The notes: generated by a model not told the origin, from the letters alone. Positions 23,490 to 36,084 are shown, counted from the stretch's first letter. The stretch is DNA of 64,000 nt from Bettongia penicillata ogilbyi (GCA_023548195.1 JAJHZJ010000531.1:9287900-9351899); one strand, 5' to 3'. Made by a program: numbers and translations.

Positions 23490-23865
23490 TAAGTAACCCC
23501 ATCATTAACTATTCATACTACTTTAACTTCTGAGACCCTGATGATACGCTTCCATTTAACAATTAGCAAGTAGGCACAGTTAATTGCTGGCAAAGGCATT
23601 TATTTATTCAATTCAAGAAAATACAAATCTGAGGCAAATTCTTCTATAAATAGATATTTGTGAGGAGAATGGGCACAAGCTTATTGAAGTACAATGGTAG
23701 TTTATATAATGGTAATGTATACATGTGTAGGGAACCCATGCTACCAAAGCAGTTCATAAATCTGGGAATTATAGAACATCCATGTACTTTTTATCCTAAA
23801 AAAAATCTTAGTGCGCTTCACCAATTATTATTGTGTCTTTGGTGAATAGATTATTTCATTGCTAG
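23490..23865. repeat. unclassified dispersed repeat, block 2 (copy 1)
   Basis: Aligns with 37228-37560: tccccagagggtaagtaac versus tccccagagggttagtaat, and gcaaaggcatttat versus gcaaaggcatttac, then a shared ccatgtacttttta / ccatatactttctc end. The order and spacing of blocks 1 and 2 are kept at both loci. Confidence 0.5.
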
Positions 23866-24585
23866 GCTAGGATTGTTGTGGAAAGTTCATGAGTTGTATA
23901 GCGGACAGATCAATCAGCTCAACTCCCTGAACTTGTTCCTTGATTAACAGCCTCACTACCACCACTGTTCATTTGTAAAATCCTCTTCTGGGCTACTGTT
24001 ATGCTCTTTCAGAAAAGTGAGGGCCTTTTCTTTAAGCCTTGCTGTTTCCCAGCAGGAGGTGGGATAGTCAAGGTTTCATTTTTCCTTTCAACGACTTCAT
24101 TTGTCATTCTTCAGGGAAGGGTCATCTCAAGAAGAAACCTCACCCTAACTTATGGTGATCTGCCAATACATTTCCAAGATCTTTATCTGTGCAGGCTAGA
24201 CCATAGTCATGCAAGAGTCATTTGAAATAGGCCCTAGAGTTCAATGTTCACCATTTTTCTTTTTTTACCTTTCACTTAAAAAAAATTCTGTTTCTCCTGT
24301 TTGTCTATGCAAATCTATGGTTAGGGAAAAGGTTCTGAGACAACTGCCTAGGGGCAAGTTTATATTCTCTTCTGAAAGATTAGCTGCTTTCCTGGTCTTT
24401 TCATATGCAAATCACCACAGCCATACATCCTTAACAAGGCTCAAATGAGCATCCTCTAAGTTTTAAATCCTTACAAAGTGCAAAATGATCTTCTGAGCAG
24501 AACTCACCCTCAAAATTTCACAGTCAGCATTACTTGAGCTGTACATCTTGCAAAATTTCCTAAGTTTGAATGGGGAGTAGCCTTA
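23866..24585. other. no recognised feature
   Basis: Two short plus-strand frames (24001-24225, 24209-24448) without known motifs. No repeat named. Confidence 0.45.
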
Positions 24586-24587
24586 TA

Positions 24588-24775
24588 AAGATGAAGCGAT
24601 AGATGCAGAGAGAGGGTGTTTTGCCAAGAGTACCTCAGCTAATGAGAATCTTAGGTGGGATTTAAGTCTTCTCTATTTCAGCCCCAATCTCTTTTACTAA
24701 GACATAATATGTTCTCATTTTACAGAAACCTGAGGCTCATAAAGGGGAAATAAATTACTCAAGGCACATAGGCAC
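24588..24775 (-). mobile_element. MIR-type remnants
   Basis: Two degraded minus-strand pieces: ttttgccaagagtacctcag near 24620 and attttacagaaacctgaggc near 24718. Bases 24780-25150 hold nothing recognised. Confidence 0.5.
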
Positions 24776-25149
24776 ACATATACACATAAACACATTCTTC
24801 AAATATCTACCAGCCACCCCAGTATGCCATATGCACAAAGTTGCATATCATTTCACAGTAATTCATAGGCTTAACTAATTCCTAAACTTACTCCCACAAG
24901 GAAACTTCAGGGTTTTTTTTTCGGGATAATGTACTATATTGATTGCATATTGTCTGGTCTAGTAAAAGCTTTGGCTGGAGGAGATCTGAACTCCATGCCC
25001 AATGCCCCCATTTTCTGCCTCGTCCCTTCTTCATGGAATTGTTATTCACCAAGGCAGTAACTTTGCCAGCCTTGGTCTTTGTGGAACTGGGAAACCAGCA
25101 GCTCAACAGGGGATAGAACTACTACTTAATGCGGTCTTTAGGTATTTCT

Positions 25150-25337
25150 TAACCAGGTAACACTTACTTCTGTGACCCTAGTTAATCATTTAACCCGTTT
25201 GCCTCAGTCTCCTTCCCTGTAAAATGAGCTAGAGAAGGAATTGCCAAACTCTCTAGTATCTTTGTCAAGAAAACTCAAATGGAATCACAAAGAGTCAGAC
25301 ATAACTGAAGTAACTGGACAGCAACAACAAAAGAGTC
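25150..25337 (+). mobile_element. Mar1-type CORE-SINE
   Basis: cctgtaaaatgagctagaga then aggaattgccaaac, and the tail cacaaagagtcagacataac then tgaagtaactgg. The tail is of the BovB-like kind known for marsupial Mar1. Confidence 0.8.
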
Positions 25338-25389
25338 ATTTCCCCCTTAATTTTGGAAAATAATTTCTGGAGGACAGGTACAAATAGTT

Positions 25390-25645
25390 CTAAAGTCAGC
25401 TAGGTGGTATAGTGCTGGATCTGAAGTCAAGAAGACCTGAGTTCAAATCCAACCTCATAATATTTCTGGGTGTGTGAAACAGTACAAGTCACTCAACCTC
25501 TGCCCATCTCACTTTACTCAAATGTGAAATCAGGATGGTAAAACACCTACTTCCCCACCTTGTTGTGAGAATCAAATGAGAAAATATTTGAAAAAATTGC
25601 TTAGCTAGGTTCTTGGCACCATTTAGTAGCCACTTAACAAATTCC
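25390..25645 (+). mobile_element. MIR/Mon1-type CORE-SINE
   Basis: Head cagctaggtggtatagtgct, then gacctgagttcaaatccaac and a degraded core, ending with cttggcaccatttagtagcc, an L2-like tail. Confidence 0.75.
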
Positions 25646-25679
25646 TTCTTCGATTCCTGTTTCTGTATTTTTTGACCTC

Positions 25680-26470
25680 ATTATTTGAGATGTCATTATT
25701 TAGTTTCTATTTATATCTGTAATTTTGTGTTTGTGATTCCTTAATTGACTAATACTCTTATTGCTATGAACTATAAAGGATGTCTAGTATTTCTGCCTTT
25801 ATTATCTATCTGCAATAAATCTTGCACATAGTTAATACATGGTTAATTTTTCCACAAAAGTGCTAAGAAATATGTAATTTTTGTGGTCCTTTCAAGGTCT
25901 CACAAAGCATTTAACACTAATCTTCTTGAAGATATTTTTAAAAATTTTGATTTTCTCTTACGTTTGTCTTTTTGTTATATTTGCTCAAATCTGAGAAAGT
26001 TTCCTGCTATTACTGTGTTGCAATATGATTATTTTTTTCCTGTATTAATTTAGATAATTTACCACTTGGTACTTGACAGTATCAGTACTTACTAGTATTG
26101 ATATTTATTGGTATTGGTTTGTTGTCCAGGTTTCCTTTCAGCATCATGCAATTCATTGGTTGATTTCTATTTACACTTTGAATTTTTGTTTGTGTTGTCT
26201 GATAACTTGATTTCCTCTACTTTTTTTTTTTTGCTTTATCTGACTCATAAATGATTGTGTTTCAGCCTCTCATTTTTATGCGATATAGGTCTTTCTTTTT
26301 AGACATGTTTCTCATAAGCAACAAATTGTGGGAATTTGTCTTTTTATCCACTTTGCAACTTTTTCATTTTATTGGATTGTTTAATTTATTCATATTTAAG
26401 TTATGAGATTTAGGTTCATGTTTTTCTCTATGCCTCTAATATTGTTTTAATTTTGCTATTAGACGAAACT
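25680..26470 (-). mobile_element. old L1 fragment, possible ORF2 endonuclease start
   Basis: Minus-strand reading of about 26220-26410 gives shifted pieces resembling the N-terminus of L1 ORF2 (LNNPIK, then ICCL-like and KKKDLYRIKMRG). Many stops and frameshifts. The rest of the interval is AT-rich and only tentatively assigned. Confidence 0.4.
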
Positions 26471-26489
26471 TGAAATCTACCAGTCATTT

Positions 26490-26690
26490 ACTAGATGTCT
26501 GACATTGTAGAAGATACTTAATCTTTCTGTGTCTCAGTTTTCTCATCTGTAAAATGGAGATAACACCCACTTCATAGGGTTGAGCAAAACATATAAAACA
26601 CTTTGCAAACCTCAAAAGGATATACACACACATGCTAGCCATAATTATCTTTATCATCATTTATTATTGTTATTATTATTTACATAGTTT
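26490..26690 (+). mobile_element. MIR/THER1-type SINE
   Basis: gtctcagttttctcatctgt then aaaatggagataacacc, and the tail side aacactttgcaaacctcaaa. Confidence 0.75.
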
Positions 26691-26899
26691 TTATTACCTT
26701 GCATATCTTTACAATTATTTTTGCTTAATCTACTTTATTGGAGAATCTATTTTTTTCTCCCTCTCATTTGGTCTAATTAAAAAAATCCCACTTCCTGCTC
26801 TCTCCTGTAATTTCATTTGTTTGCTAATTTCATTTTTTTCTGTGCTTTTTTTCTAAGAAAGATGGTTTTATGTAGTTCTCTTCATTCTATTTTTGTACC

Positions 26900-28378
26900 T
26901 TTTAAAATCATTTTAATTTATTTATTAAATATTTCTCAATTACATAAAAATTATTAACAATGATTTAAAAAAATGACATGAATTGTTTCCCTCTTGCCCC
27001 ACCCCCCTTGAGCAGGCAAACAAATTACTATCAATTATATACACAGAGTCATGCAAAACATGAAAAAGAAAACACAAACCAAACAAAACAATAACAATAG
27101 AGTAAAAAAGTATGCTTCACTTTGCACTCAACAGTTCATCACTTGCTCTCTGAAGATCAATAGCATTTTTCATCATGGGTCCTTTGGAATTTTGTTGAAT
27201 CATTTCCTTGATCAGAGAAGCTAATTCTTTCATGGTTGATTTTTCTTAAAATACCACTGTTCCTGTCTACAGTGTTCCCCTGAAACTGCTCACTTCACTT
27301 TGTGTGAATTAATATGTCCTCTCAGGTTTTCCTGAAACCCTCCTGCTCATCATTTCTTATAGCAAATTGTATTCCACCACAAGCATTTGCCACAAATTCT
27401 TCAGCCATTTCCCAGTTGATGGGCATCCCCTTGATTTCTAAGTCTTTACCATCACAGAAAGGGCTGATATAAATATTTTTTGTACAAATATGCCTTTTGC
27501 CTTTTTCTTTTTGGGATCTATTTGGTTTACAGATTTAGTAGTGATATTGTTGAGTCAAAAGGCATGCACAGATTAATAACCCTTTGAGTGCAGTTCCCAA
27601 TTGTTCTCCAGAATTGTTGGATTAGTTCACAACTCCATCAAGGGTGCATTAGAGTTTCAGTGTTTCCATGCCCCATCCAGCTTTTGATATTTTCCTTTTC
27701 TGTCATGTTAGTTAAACTGATATTTACGAGGTAGTATCTCAGAGTTGTCTTAATTTTCATTTCTCTAATCAGTAATGATTTAGAGCATTTTTTATGTGAC
27801 TATTGTTAGCTTTGATTTCTTCTGAAAACTGCCTGTTCATCTTGAGATTTTAGTCATTTATCAACTGGAGAATGGCTTTTATTTTCTTTTTAATTTACCT
27901 CAATTCCCCATATAACTGAAAAATGAGGGCTTTATCAAAGAAAATTGATTTATTTTTCCTCATTTTTTTCTGTTTTCCTTATAATTTTGTTCGCATACAT
28001 TGTATCTGTGCACAAGTTTTTAATTTCAAATAATAAATTTTTCATTTCATAATTCTGTGAGGCTCTATCTCTTGTTTGGTAATAAACTCTTTCATTATCT
28101 GATAGGTACATTTTCCCATGCTTTCCTAATATACTGATGATATCATCTTATAAGTCCACATCATTTATATATTTTGATCTTCTCTTGGTATATGTTGTGA
28201 GTTGTCAGTCTATACCTAGTTTCCACCAAACTGCTTTCTCATTTTTCAAGCAATTTTATCACATATGGAGTCCTCACCCCCAAAACTTGGATCTTTGAAT
28301 TTATAAAACACTGGATTGCTTTGGTCATTTCCTACTGTGAATTGTATGCTTAATCTATTCCACTGATCCACCCCTATA
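26900..28378 (-). mobile_element. L1 3' part (ORF2 C-terminus and 3' UTR)
   Basis: Minus-strand L1. From right to left it runs through ORF2 C-terminal sequence, then the region around 27400-27480 (cagccatttcccagttgatg, then ggcatccc), and the 3' UTR ending near 26937 (ctcaattacataaaaa). It is broken by many stops. It directly abuts L1 5' UTR sequence at about 28378. Confidence 0.8.
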
Positions 28379-28796
28379 TGTCTTCAGCCAAGACCCAAAT
28401 ATGGTCGATGTACCAAAGTCCTGCCCCCAGTGCAGTAAAGGGACCTCTGTATTCTCCTTGTGACCAGCCGTTCAACTCCACTACCATCTGTGGCCTGAGA
28501 GGTCTAGAAGATGCCATTGTTTCCACTGATGCAGTGAGCTCCGAGGCCTATTTGTTTGCTGGACCTTGTCTGCACTGGCTGAGCTTGCTCTACAATTGCT
28601 TCACTCTTGCTCTTATTCAACAGACCTTTTCTGTCAACCTTCCAAGTTATCTTGGAATAAAACATTGTTTCACCCCATCCTTCTATTGGTTCTGCAACCC
28701 CAGAATTTGTTTTGAAGTGTTATTTATATTTGTTTGCAGCTGATATTTGGGAGAGCTCTGATGAGTCACTGCCTTCTCTCCCTCTTGGCTCTGCCC
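28379..28796 (-). mobile_element. L1 5' UTR joined to the ORF2 3' part
   Basis: L1/HAL1-type 5' region in the same orientation as 26900-28378. The right end is the complement of tctccctcttggctctgccc (the AGCCAAGAGGGAG start). The 121-codon plus-strand frame here is antisense to the 5' UTR and is not a gene. The missing ORF1 and most of ORF2 suggest an internally deleted L1, or two adjacent fragments. Confidence 0.65.
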
Positions 28797-29961
28797 CCAC
28801 ACTTTAATTTTTTTTGAGGAAAGACTCACTGCAAAAAATCATTTTTTTATATTTGCTAATATTTCTAATGAGTATAACATGACTTCTGCCATTTGTGTCC
28901 CTCTAGCTTCTCCCAAGGTTCTAATTTTTCTTTTTAACAGTCTGGAACACACTACTATGGTTTCATGGCCTTTTGAGAATGCATGGGGGTTCTCTGTTTC
29001 ATCAAATGTCGTTTCATCCTTCTTTATCTTATTATATTTATTTAGAGGTTCTGTAATCTTCTGAGTGTTTCAGTACTCATATTTACTTCTTTTTCAATGT
29101 CTTTTCTATTGCTTTGCTTGTGTTCTAGATTTTTAAATTCTCTTTCTTTTGAAAACATTTGTGGCTTTAGTCTGTTTTTTTTTTTTTCATTTTCTGTCAC
29201 TTACTTTCTGTTTTCTCATTGAAAGAGGATAATTACTGAAGCTGGACCACAGAAAGAAGCAAGATTCCTCTGCCTGTTCTCATATTGGTGAGTTTACTTT
29301 TCATTGGATTTTGTCCCTACTCCAAGTAATTCCTAACAGAGATGCACAAGGCTAGCCTCATTTTTTTAATTCTCTGCTTGGGCTGAATCAGCATTTTCAA
29401 TTTTTTGCTGTGTCAGAGGTGTTTTGTGTGAATGTACACTTGTACAGTAATTAGTATATATCTAGCACAATAAATAGCACATTTTAAGTGTATAGGGGCT
29501 ATAACATAAAATATATGTAACTCCTTTTCTGTGGCTTTTATGAATTTATTTTAGACAAAAAAGTTAGTAGTATATTTGGAATTGCTTTAATTTACCAGGT
29601 AGGAAGTTTCCTCAAATTTAGGAAGAGGTTTGTCTCTCTGCCTCAGTTTACTTTTATCTCTGTTTGTAGTTAACTCACAAACTTTTTGTGATTGAAGAAA
29701 AATTCAGGTTGCCAGACATATTTGACTAATGAGACAGATGATCGCATTAATTTGTCTGTGTATAGACAGACATCAAGAAAGGAAGGTGAGAAAAGAACTT
29801 TCTTGAGGCTTAATTTTGTTCCCCTCTTTGGTATTCCTATAGATCTGATGATTCTTCTTAATATTTCCCTTCTCCAATGAAGTTCAGTTTTCCATTGCTC
29901 CTCAAAAGTATGATGGAAGTGCTTTTTTTTTCTGAACCTCCTGTCTAGACTCTCAGATTCT
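28797..29961. other. no recognised feature
   Basis: AT-rich with T-runs. Short plus-strand frames (28879-29064, 29692-29880) have no known motif. Confidence 0.5.
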
Positions 29962-29975
29962 TTCCCTCAAGTTCT

Positions 29976-32604
29976 TTTTTGAAAAAAAAAAAAAAGATTT
30001 ATTTATTTTTAGATTTTGACATTTATTTCCACAAAATTTGACTTCCAACTTTTCTCCCCATCTCTCCCCTCCCTCACCCCTTAATACCTTGCATTCTAAT
30101 TACCGCTTCCCTCAGTATATCCTCCATTCTATCACACCCCACCCTTTCCTTATCCATATCTTCTCTCTTTTCTTGTAGGGCAAGATAAATTTCTATACCA
30201 CATTACCTGTATTTCTTATTTCCCAGTTATATGTAATAATAATTCTCAACATTCATTTCTAATACTTTGAATTCCAACTTCTCTTCCTCCCTTCCTCCCT
30301 ACTCATCCCCACTGAGAAGGCAAGCACTTCAATGTAGGTTATATATGTGTCATTTTGCAAAAGACTTCCATAATAGTCATGTTGTATAAGACTAACTATA
30401 TTGACCTCCACTTTACCCTGTCCCCCCCTTTCTTCTGTTCTCTCATTTGACCTTGTCCCTTCCCAAAAGTGTTTACTTCTAGTCACTCCCTTCTCCCATT
30501 TGCCCTCCCTTCTATCATCCACCTCACCTCACTTGTCCCCTTCTCCCCTACTTTCCTGTAGTGTAAGATAGATTTTCACAGATATAGTGAGAATGTTATT
30601 CCCTCCTTAAACCTTATGTGAAGAGAGTAATCTTCGCTCTTTCCCTCTCACCTCCTCCCTTTTCTCCTCCATTGAATAAAATTTTTCTTATCTCTTTTAT
30701 GAGTGATAGCCTGCCCCATTCCATTTCTCCCTTTCTCCTCCCAGTATTTTCCTCTCTCACCTCTAATTTTATTTTTTTATGGATATCATCTCTTCTGATT
30801 CAACTCAACCCATACTCTTTGTCTATATGTGTATGTGTGTGTGTGTGTGTATGTGTGTAATCCCTCCACCTACTCAAATACTGAGAAAAGTCTCAAGAAT
30901 TACAAATATTAACTTTCCATGTAGGAATGAGAACAGTTCAGTTTTAGAAAGTCCTTTATGATTTCTCTTTCCTGTTTACTTTTTCATAATTCTCTTGTTT
31001 CTTGTGTTTGAAAGTCAAATTTTCTATTCAGTTCTGATCTTTTCATCATGAATGCTTGAAAATCTTCTATATCATTGAATGACCATTTATTCCCTTGAAG
31101 TATTATACTCAGTTTTTCTGGGTAGGTGGTTCTTGGTTTTAATCTCAGTTCCTTTGATTTCTGGAATACCCTATTCCAAGTCCTTCAGTCCTTTAATGTT
31201 GAAGGTGCCAGAATCTGTGTTATCCTGAATCTATTTCCACAATACTCGAAGTGTTTCTAGCAGCTTGCAGTATTTTCTCCTTGACCTGGGAACTCTGAAA
31301 TTTGGCCACAGTATTCCTAGTAGTTTCTCTTTTTGGACCTCTTTCAGGAGGTGATCAGTGAATTCTTTCAATATTTATTTTTTCCCTCTGGTTCTAGAAT
31401 ATCAGGGCAGTTTTCCTTGATAATTTCATGAAAGATCATGTCTAGGCTCTTTTTTGAACTTGGCTTTCAGGTAGTCACACAATTTTAAAATTGTGTCTCC
31501 TGGATCTATTTTCTAGATCAGTTGTTTTTCCAATGAGATGTTTCACATTATCTGCTATTTTTTCAATCTTTTGGTTTTCTTTTCTAACTCCTTGATTTAT
31601 CTCATAGTCATTAGCTTCCCTGACCTCCATTCTCTCTTTTAAAGAACTATTTTGTTCAATGAGCTTTTGAACCTTCTTTTCCATTTGGCTAATTCTGCTT
31701 TTTAAAGCCTCTTCTCCTCATTGGCTTTTTGGACCTCTTTTTCCAAGTGAATTAGTCTATTTTTAAAGGTGTTCTTTTCCTCAGCATTTTTTTTTTGGTT
31801 CTCCTTTAGCAAGCTGCTGACTTGTTTTTCAAGCTCTTCTATGGCCTGGCTTCCTCTTACAATATGCCTTGTTCTTCTTCATGTGGAAGGATGGAAAAAG
31901 ATACCAAGAAAGCAACCTTCTGTGGTCTTATTTGTTTTCACTTTTTGGGGCATTTTCCCAGCCAGTTAGTTACTTGACTTCTAAATCCTTTGTTGAGAGG
32001 AGGGACCTAGTGCTCCTTCTCCCCCCAGTACTGTGCTCAAGGCTGAGGTTCAGATCAGCTGCTCATTTCCCCCAGGGGCTTTGGGTGAGGGCAGGGCCAC
32101 CACTGAGGGCTGAGGTTCAGATCACCTGCTCTATTCTCCCAGATTCTGCCTGGACAATGGACCCAGGCTACTCCTGCTGTCTGCTGCTGCTGCAGTCACC
32201 ACTTCTGTTGCTGCCTGGGGCCAGTGGTGGGGGGACCCCTTTCCCCTTTCGGCAAGCTGGGAAAGCCCTCCCACACTGAACTTTGGAGCTTTCTTTGTTG
32301 CTTGTGGGTTGAAGGATCTGGGACCCTCCCTGCTGGGATTTCTACTCTGAAGGTCTATTCAGGTCCTGTTTCTCATGCAGCATGGCCAGGGCTGGACTTT
32401 ACTCTGTTCAGTGTCCCATGAAATAGACCTTTCTTATTGGCCTTCCAGGTTACCTTTGGATGGAAATCTCTTTCATTCTGTTGTTCCGTGGCTCCTGTTG
32501 CTCTAGAATTTATTGAGAGTCATTTTTTACATGTATTTTGTGGGCTGTGGGGGAAACGCTACAGTATATACATCTTTCTACTCCACCATCTTGGCTCTGC
32601 CCCC
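29976..32604 (-). mobile_element. HAL1-like retrotransposon, copy C
   Basis: Minus-strand half-L1 with 5' end at the right (complement of accatcttggctctgccccc), a 5' region, ORF1, and a purine-rich 3' region. The TSD ttccctcaagttct is present exactly at 29962-29975 and 32605-32618 (14 bp). The 3' end next to the left TSD is unusual: a short T run and then a plus-strand A run (about 29982-29996) where only T would be expected. It is closest to copy B in ORF1 and 3' sequence. Confidence 0.85.
30999..31953 (-). pseudogene. L1-type ORF1 protein, broken (copy C)
   Basis: The complement of the expected ATG lies at 31951-31953. The coiled-coil region reads KKVQKLIEQNSSLKERMEVR and the RRM start DLENRSRRHNFKIV. 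Stops and frameshifts separate these from the C-terminal domain. Not translatable as a whole. Confidence 0.8.
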
Positions 32605-32618
32605 TTCCCTCAAGTTCT

Positions 32619-33828
32619 GAGATAACTTCTTCCCTGATGACAAATACTTAGGTCAAGACTCAGTCTCTTATACTATTACTTTGATTTCTTCAAGGAGACT
32701 GAAGTCTCTGTTCATACAAAGTGATGATTGGTTGACTCAATCCATAAGTATTCTTACTTTAAAATGTAACCATTTTAAGCAGAATACAATAATCAATGGA
32801 GTCTCACACTTGAACTCCATTCCCCTAATTTTAGTATTCACGTCCTCAGAAAATCTGGAGTTTTGGGCAAAGTCTATAGTTTGAAAACCTAAATCGTTCT
32901 TTATTAACTCAGCTTCTTCATTATTCAAGAGAAAAATCTATGTTATACAATTCATATATAGTCACTAATATCCTTCCCTTTGTAAAAGATTTTACTCCCA
33001 TGAGAGTGAAAAGGAAAAGTACATTTTCTAGTTCTGATTCTAGGATAGATTACTCCCTTCCTAAGCAGGAAAGAAACATAATTCTCAGGGACTTTAGCAG
33101 TTTAAGTTCCCTTACAAAACAGTTAGTTGAAGGCATGACAAAAAGACTGTTCCATTTAAATGACAAGATAAGTTACATGGTTAACAAACATGCATGAGGG
33201 AAAAAAGGAGGGAAAAGATATAGTGAATAACATGCATCATTGAATAAATTATTAAATGCAAAGTGAAAAGTGCAATGCTTAAGTGTTGGTACTATCCTTT
33301 GGCTCCATGTATAAGTATTTCCCAATTTTTGTCTGGAATATCCTGTTATTCTGGTCACTGGTAATATAGCCCTTGCTTTTCTATGACCTGCTGACCTATG
33401 CCAACATTAGTTGGTATTATAATCCTGATCAAAAGTATAATCCTGCTTCCCCTAAATCCTTAAACTAGATCTTAAAAAGGGTCCAGGTCACCTAGCAGTC
33501 TGTTATTAATAATTCTCTTATGGTATGAAAAGTCTTCTTTATTTCAAACATTTATTTCTCAACCACTACCTAGACTTGGCAGAGTACATATGATTGTTAG
33601 GTAGTCTCTTCGATTTTCAGTCCACTGAGATGAATGTCTCAATTTCATCATCAATCAGGAGTAAAGCCAATCAAGACAGCGCACCTGAGGATTACTGCTG
33701 TGAATGATTTCGAGGGTCTAATCACTTAGTATAATGAACTCTATTTATTCAACAACAAACTACACATTGTTCAATGAAATAAAGCATAACATTCATAGCA
33801 ACGTCCTAAAGTAAAACATATCATTTTA
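32619..33828. other. no recognised feature
   Basis: Several short frames on both strands (e.g. 32737-32928 minus, 32940-33197 plus) without known motifs. No repeat named. Confidence 0.45.
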
Positions 33829-33906
33829 CACACACACACACACACACAAACATACATACACACACATACACACACAAACACACATACACACACATGCACA
33901 CACACA
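33829..33906 (+). repeat. (CA)n microsatellite, interrupted
   Basis: CA array with ATACA and AACA interruptions. Confidence 0.96.
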
Positions 33907-34090
33907 GGTCTTGCCTGGGTTCACATGCAAGGAGCTCTCTGCTCCTGCTCTTTGTCTCAACTCATGGGGATTTTTCCTTTTCAAAACTCTTCCCTGTTTT
34001 TAGGAAAACAAAGCTTAATAGCACTATAACAATATTTATATATATTACCAACATCATCATCTCAATTCACTCATAAAGACAAACAGACAA

Positions 34091-34204
34091 GGCTTCTGTT
34101 TGAGAAATGAACACAGAACAACACACAGGACTTCTTTCTGAAAAATCAATACAGATCAATGGATAGGGCTTCTGTCTGGGCAATTAACACAGAACAATAC
34201 ACAG
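34091..34204 (+). repeat. three-unit 38-bp tandem repeat
   Basis: Units 34091-34128, 34129-34166 and 34167-34204 are each exactly 38 bases. Units 1 and 3 share ggcttctgt and aacacagaacaa; unit 2 is more diverged (gacttcttt, aatacagatcaa). Adjacent sequence 33907-34090 and 34205-34337 holds nothing recognised. Confidence 0.85.
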
Positions 34205-34336
34205 AGCACCAACATCACAAGCATTCTTTCTATTAGGCCTCCCCACAAGCAAGTTCCCCTAGCCTGCTCATGGTCACTTTTCTCTCAGCTCTAGTTCTCT
34301 CTCTTCTCTCTCAGCTCTGCTTCTGACTTCTCTCTT

Positions 34337-34337
<1 letters not shown>

Positions 34338-34408
<71 letters not shown>

Positions 34409-34572
34409 GTATGTATGCATGTATACACACACATATATAGTATACATATATGTATATACACACATATATACACACACATATATACATACACACATACTAT
34501 ATATATGTACGTATATACGTACAATATATACATATATACATATATGTGTGTATATACATATATATATATAGT
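34338..34572 (+). repeat. (TA)n and mixed TA/CA/GT simple repeat
   Basis: A run of about 58 bases of TA followed by GTAT units and mixed ATATAC blocks to about 34572. It is self-complementary and can form hairpins. Tyr/Ile-rich frames across it are artefacts. Bases 34573-34804 hold nothing recognised. Confidence 0.95.
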
Positions 34573-34804
34573 TTCTAATCAAAGACTCTTGATTGATTCA
34601 ATCAAAGGCAAGACTCAATCTAAGGCACTTGATTGACTAAAACTGAAATAACAAAAGACCCTATTTTTCTTGCCATTACAGAAGTCCAAATAACTTACCT
34701 ACTGATAATATGTAATTAAAATCTTTACCTTTGTGTCTGAATGGTTCTTGGCAGGAAGTCAATACACTGAGAAGTATTTTTTAATGTTTGTTGTTGGTTA
34801 TGCC

Positions 34805-35090
34805 TTTGCATGATGGTGATGATGATAGTGAAAATAATACTAATTAATGTGTATATAATGATTTAAAGTTGTCAAAGTACTTTACAAATATTATCTCATT
34901 TTATCCTCACAACAATGGTTCAAAGTAGGTGCTATTAGTGTTGCCATTTTACAGATATGAAAACTCTTTCAGATAACAGTTAAGGGACTTGCCCAGGGCC
35001 ACACAACTAAGTGGGGATAGATTTGAACTCAGGTCTTCCTGACTTCAGGGGTATTGCTATACTCCATGTACCACCTAGTGGCCACCTAAA
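34805..35090 (-). mobile_element. MIR/THER1-type SINE
   Basis: Tail side caaagtactttacaaatatt then atctcatt; core cagggccacacaactaagtg; head cctgacttcaggggtattgc. Minus strand. Confidence 0.83.
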
Positions 35091-35094
35091 TATG

Positions 35095-35734
35095 TACAGT
35101 CCTAATTTGCGACTAATGAGACTAACATTTTTGCTATGTCTTTCCATAAAAGTCAATGAAGAGAAGATCTAATGGTTTTCTAATGGTTTCCAAATATGCA
35201 ACATAAGTAGCTATTTTTTTTTTTGCATATGCCAAGCAAGAATCTCACACTGTTTGGCCATCATAGGGAGTATAAAATGTTTAATATCTATAAGGAGCTT
35301 TCCTATTTAATTTGTCCAAAGGCATCAATTAAAGCTTTCATAATCATAGAATAATACGACCTGGGTAGTGCCAATTGCTTCTTGGTACCACGAATGCAGT
35401 CAGTGACAGTGGGGCATGCATTACAGAACTCCAAATTTTGCCATTGTCTCCATGAGAGTCTTCAAGGGATTGAAACTGGAGTTCTTTGACTGCCATCCTT
35501 TTTGGCTTATCATCTTTCCCAGTCATTTGTCAGTCATCTATTCTCTTCGCTAGTCATCCACAGACAACTGACTTAAAAGGAATTGGCTAAGTGGAACAAG
35601 GTTTGCATGTGCTATTGGCATGCTATCTGGTGGAAGCCTCAAACTTTCAGCTTTACTGCCTAGATTAGGGAACCACAAGGCAACAGAAACTTGGAAATGC
35701 CATGTGTAGCCCATATAAGCACCAGGAATATTTA
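35095..35734 (-). other. possible internal sequence of an unclassified element
   Basis: Two neighbouring minus-strand frames (35550-35747 and 35344-35526) look more protein-like than the surrounding AT-rich DNA and are joined by a stop-rich gap. The first contains IPGAYMGYTWHFQ, echoed at 22035-22060. I do not recognise a family; an endogenous retrovirus or other decayed transposon is possible. Confidence 0.35.
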
Positions 35735-36045
35735 ACTTAAGTTCCATACACGGATAAATCTTGGGTCCCAGAGCAAGGCTACATCTCTCCCTTAGGGTTC
35801 TAGGTGTACCTCTGAAGGGTTGGGTGTGTGTGACTTTTTAATGCTATTGCATTGATCCCCAGCTATTTGAGTCATTCTAAAAATATTAAAAATGAATTCA
35901 GTATGCCAACTTTGAGTAGCTTTTAGAAAAGGATATTTATGCAGGTGGTACAGTAAGAAGAGTTGATAGAAAATATTTTTCCATAAGTATGTGAGACACT
36001 ATTAGGAATAGATCTGACTTAGACCTCAAATAAAATTTTAAACCA
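35735..36045 (-). repeat. unclassified dispersed repeat, block 1 (copy 2)
   Basis: Counterpart of 22040-22430 (see there). A CA/TA-rich stretch (36057-36099) follows. Confidence 0.5.
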
Positions 36046-36084
36046 ATAAACAGCCTATACATATACACACACACACATATACAT

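Noticed and set aside
28378..28743. A 121-codon plus-strand frame that looks protein-like
   Set aside because: It is antisense to L1 5' UTR sequence; similar sequence lies at the 5' ends of the HAL1 copies.
31869..32279. A 136-codon plus-strand frame
   Set aside because: It is antisense to the 5' region and ORF1 start of HAL1 copy C.
34274..34636. Tyr/Ile-rich frames on both strands
   Set aside because: They translate the TA/CA simple repeat.
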